Positions 14,767 through 16,204 of a stretch of 16,204 nt of DNA are shown here, in pieces. The stretch comes from Cellvibrionales bacterium UBA1963 (GTDB taxonomy: Bacteria; Pseudomonadota; Gammaproteobacteria; Pseudomonadales; UBA7434). The DNA is taken from the NCBI GenBank assembly GCA_002336035.1, contig DDED01000171.1, positions 1-16,204 of the forward strand, written 5' to 3'. Within the stretch, counting starts at the first letter, position 1. The number at the start of each line of letters is the position of its first letter. The position numbers were made by a program, and so were the translations under genes. The notes below the pieces were generated by a model. The model ran no database searches and was not told the DNA's origin. It saw only the letters and a list, made by a program, of their open reading frames with translations.

Positions 14767-15651
14767 ATGCAATATAAAGGGGTGGCATCATTTAAATCTT
14801 TTTTTTGGAAAAAATTGCGTAATCAAAAACGGGTTGAATTTTGTCGGAAAATTAAATGGAGAATGTTGTTTGATCACAATCCGCACTTAATTATTTTGCA
14901 AGATAAATACAAAGTTCGTAGTTATGCTGAATCGAGGCAAGTGTCGACACCTAAATTGCTACATGTCACTGATGACCCTCAGACCATTCCTTTTGACGAT
15001 TTGCCCGACAACTATTTTATCAAGGCAAATCATGGCTGGCGTTGGAATATTCTCTGCTTTAAATCGCGGTATTATTTATTTGGAAATGGCCAAGATTTGG
15101 TAAAGAATGATGGGACATTGATCAATTATGAAGTGGCCTCAAAGTTTGAAATTAGTCAGGCCAAAGTTGTTCAGCACTGTCACCGATGGCTGCAGAGCAA
15201 ACATAGGTCAAAGCAATGGGCATATCAGCACATCCCTCCGGCGATTATTCTTGAAAGTTTACTTAAGCCAATAGATGGTAACCATTTAAAAGACTACAGA
15301 CTATACACGTTTTATGGCAAGGTTAAAGCGGTAAGCATAGGGTCTGCTTTATATAGAAAAACCAACAAAAATGTATTCTTTGATGCTGATTGGGAGCCTA
15401 TTCCATTGACCCAATATAAAGATCAGTTGCCCACTATACTGCCTCAGAAGCCAGAGAGCCTTAGTGAGATGATAAGAGCTGCAGAAAGGCTCGGAGAGAA
15501 TATAGATTTTGTCCGCGTTGATTTATACGACACCACAGAAGGGATTATGCTTGGAGAGATGACGGTCTATCCCGACGGGGGATGTTCAGGCACACCCACG
15601 ACATGCCCTGTTTTTAATGCTTGGCTAGGCGATCAATGGTGCGATCAGTGA
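14767..15651 (+). CDS. TupA-like ATP-grasp protein (ATPgrasp_TupA family)
   Basis: A 294-aa (from M at 14767) ATP-grasp-fold protein of the TupA type, named after teichuronopeptide biosynthesis. Motifs seen are LQDKYKVRSYAES (about 44-56), FIKANHGWRWNI (about 88-99, nucleotide-binding Lys), LKDYRLYTFYGKVKAVSIG (about 179-197) and FVRVDLYDTTEGIMLGEMT (about 256-274, metal-binding Asp/Glu). Family members probably ligate amino acids to surface polysaccharides; the target here is unknown. The start is uncertain: an upstream GTG at 14710 and a TTG at 14746 are in frame, and none has a good Shine-Dalgarno. About half of the arginine codons are AGA/AGG, unlike the neighbours, which mostly use CGN. 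This suggests recent transfer. It is outside the catabolic cluster, preceded by a 110-bp gap. Confidence 0.85.
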   Translation: MQYKGVASFKSFFWKKLRNQKRVEFCRKIKWRMLFDHNPHLIILQDKYKVRSYAESRQVSTPKLLHVTDDPQTIPFDDLPDNYFIKANHGWRWNILCFKSRYYLFGNGQDLVKNDGTLINYEVASKFEISQAKVVQHCHRWLQSKHRSKQWAYQHIPPAIILESLLKPIDGNHLKDYRLYTFYGKVKAVSIGSALYRKTNKNVFFDADWEPIPLTQYKDQLPTILPQKPESLSEMIRAAERLGENIDFVRVDLYDTTEGIMLGEMTVYPDGGCSGTPTTCPVFNAWLGDQWCDQ

Positions 15652-15734
15652 TGATGCGCCGACCGTCTTGATCAAACTCACCTTCCATCGAAACACTCAA
15701 CTCGATGAAAAAAATGAGCGACAGACCCGTTCAC
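15652..15734. other. Spacer before the DUF1330 pseudogene
   Basis: No gene. It contains a small inverted repeat CATCGA...TCGATG followed by A7. No recognisable promoter. Confidence 0.4.
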
Positions 15735-16023
15735 ATGGCAGTTAATTTACATGCCACCCATGCAGATGAATACAGGGTTTAGGAGAAGGACTTTTTTCCC
15801 ACGACTTAACCAATAGGTGGAGCATTTCTATCTGCGACGATCAGACGCACACCTTTGGGGAGCGCCTTGAGAAGGCCGCACGATTATCGTCAGCTTTCCG
15901 TCTGAGCTGCGCGCACGTGACTGGTTTGCCGATCCCGATTATCAAGCGCTGTCCGAGCACCGCAGAGCCGGCACTGACATGCAGTTTTTGACCCTGGTGC
16001 ATGGCTTGCCGCCCAGAGTGTAA
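15735..16023 (+). pseudogene. DUF1330 family protein gene, degraded
   Basis: The three plus-strand frames together read as one DUF1330 protein of about 95 aa. Frame 1 from ATG 15735 gives MAVNLHATHADEYRV, then TAG (15780-15782) where a Tyr codon is expected, EKDFFP, TAA (15807-15809) and GGAFLSA. The frame then shifts near 15834-15836 to give DDQTHTFGERLE. It shifts again near 15869-15873 to give GRTIIVSFPSELRARDW, FADPDYQALSEHRRAG and TDMQFLTLVHGLPPRV before TAA at 16021-16023. The last part is the conserved core of the family. Two stops and two frameshifts rule out a working product. The intact family is a dimeric ferredoxin-like fold of unknown function, structurally akin to ABM proteins. 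Confidence 0.8.
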
Positions 16024-16204
16024 TTCAATTAATTTGCTGCTAAATGCCTGTACTTGTTGGTTTTTATTGATTTTTATAGGCGCCGGTTGATCTGCAGGTC
16101 GCAAGCTAGCTAAACCCAACGATAATGTCATTCCAACAGCGACAGTCGATTGCTCTCGCTTCGTTTTACTTCATTTTACCTTTGCTGTGTGTTTTGTGTG
16201 CTAA
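16024..16204 (-). other. Possible 5' remnant of a minus-strand secreted-protein gene
   Basis: Downstream of the DUF1330 remnant no intact gene is seen. On the minus strand a stretch from about 16170 to 16024 reads KTKREQSTVAVGMTLSLGLA followed by SLRPADQPAPIKI, resembling a signal peptide with a basic n-region. A start ATG with AAAGG (16183-16179) lies at 16174, but it is one nucleotide out of frame, giving ATG AAG TAA. The frame then runs into the antisense of the DUF1330 pseudogene, so any gene here would be truncated. This is weak evidence; it may be chance. Confidence 0.15.

Noticed and set aside
15841..16131. Minus-strand open frame of 96 codons
   Set aside because: Most of it is the antisense of the DUF1330 pseudogene, whose plus-strand reading is clearly a known family. 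Only the first third, outside the pseudogene, is kept as a weak remnant.

Overview
The window looks like chromosomal DNA from a Gammaproteobacterium, probably a marine, lipid-degrading lineage. The housekeeping anchors are RNase R (rnr), the 23S rRNA Gm2251 methyltransferase RlmB, a YhhQ-type queuosine-precursor transporter and the start of a tRNA-Leu. All resemble gammaproteobacterial versions. The genus assignment is inference. No phage, transposase, integrase, CRISPR array or transcriptional regulator gene was seen.

Layout. Positions 1-204 hold the 5' end of a minus-strand tRNA-Leu with its promoter, and the rnr promoter and leader. rnr (205-2700) is followed by a 674-bp gene-free stretch with several stem-loops and a candidate minus-strand small RNA. 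From 3375 to about 10.5 kb lies a block of lipid or alicyclic acyl-CoA type genes. In order these are: a metal-dependent amidohydrolase (+); a convergent pair of minus-strand genes (SDR dehydrogenase, and a QueD/PTPS-fold protein upstream of it); a divergently transcribed crotonase plus a second SDR (+) ending in a good intrinsic terminator; and a minus-strand run of transporter yhhQ, isomerase-type crotonase, MFS exporter and SRPBCC protein. rlmB (11424-12209) follows. So rnr and rlmB, which are adjacent in E. coli, are about 8.7 kb apart here.

After rlmB comes a tight plus-strand cluster: a crotonase with both catalytic glutamates, a METTL7-like thiol-methyltransferase homologue, a Ddn-type (F420H2 or flavin) reductase-fold protein, and an ABM-fold monooxygenase. 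The last genes are a TupA-like ATP-grasp protein with atypical arginine codon use, and a clearly broken DUF1330 gene (two in-frame stops and two frameshifts).

How the genes fit together: three crotonases of different catalytic type (both Glu, one Glu, no Glu), two SDRs, an amidohydrolase_2, an SRPBCC/START-like protein and an ABM monooxygenase suggest side pathways for acyl-CoA, steroid or terpenoid-like substrates. No complete pathway can be assembled from this window. The most unusual points are the COG0720 protein lacking the usual catalytic Cys and His, the METTL7-like/Ddn-like/ABM neighbourhood, the Glu-less crotonase, the candidate small RNA downstream of rnr, and the decayed DUF1330 locus.
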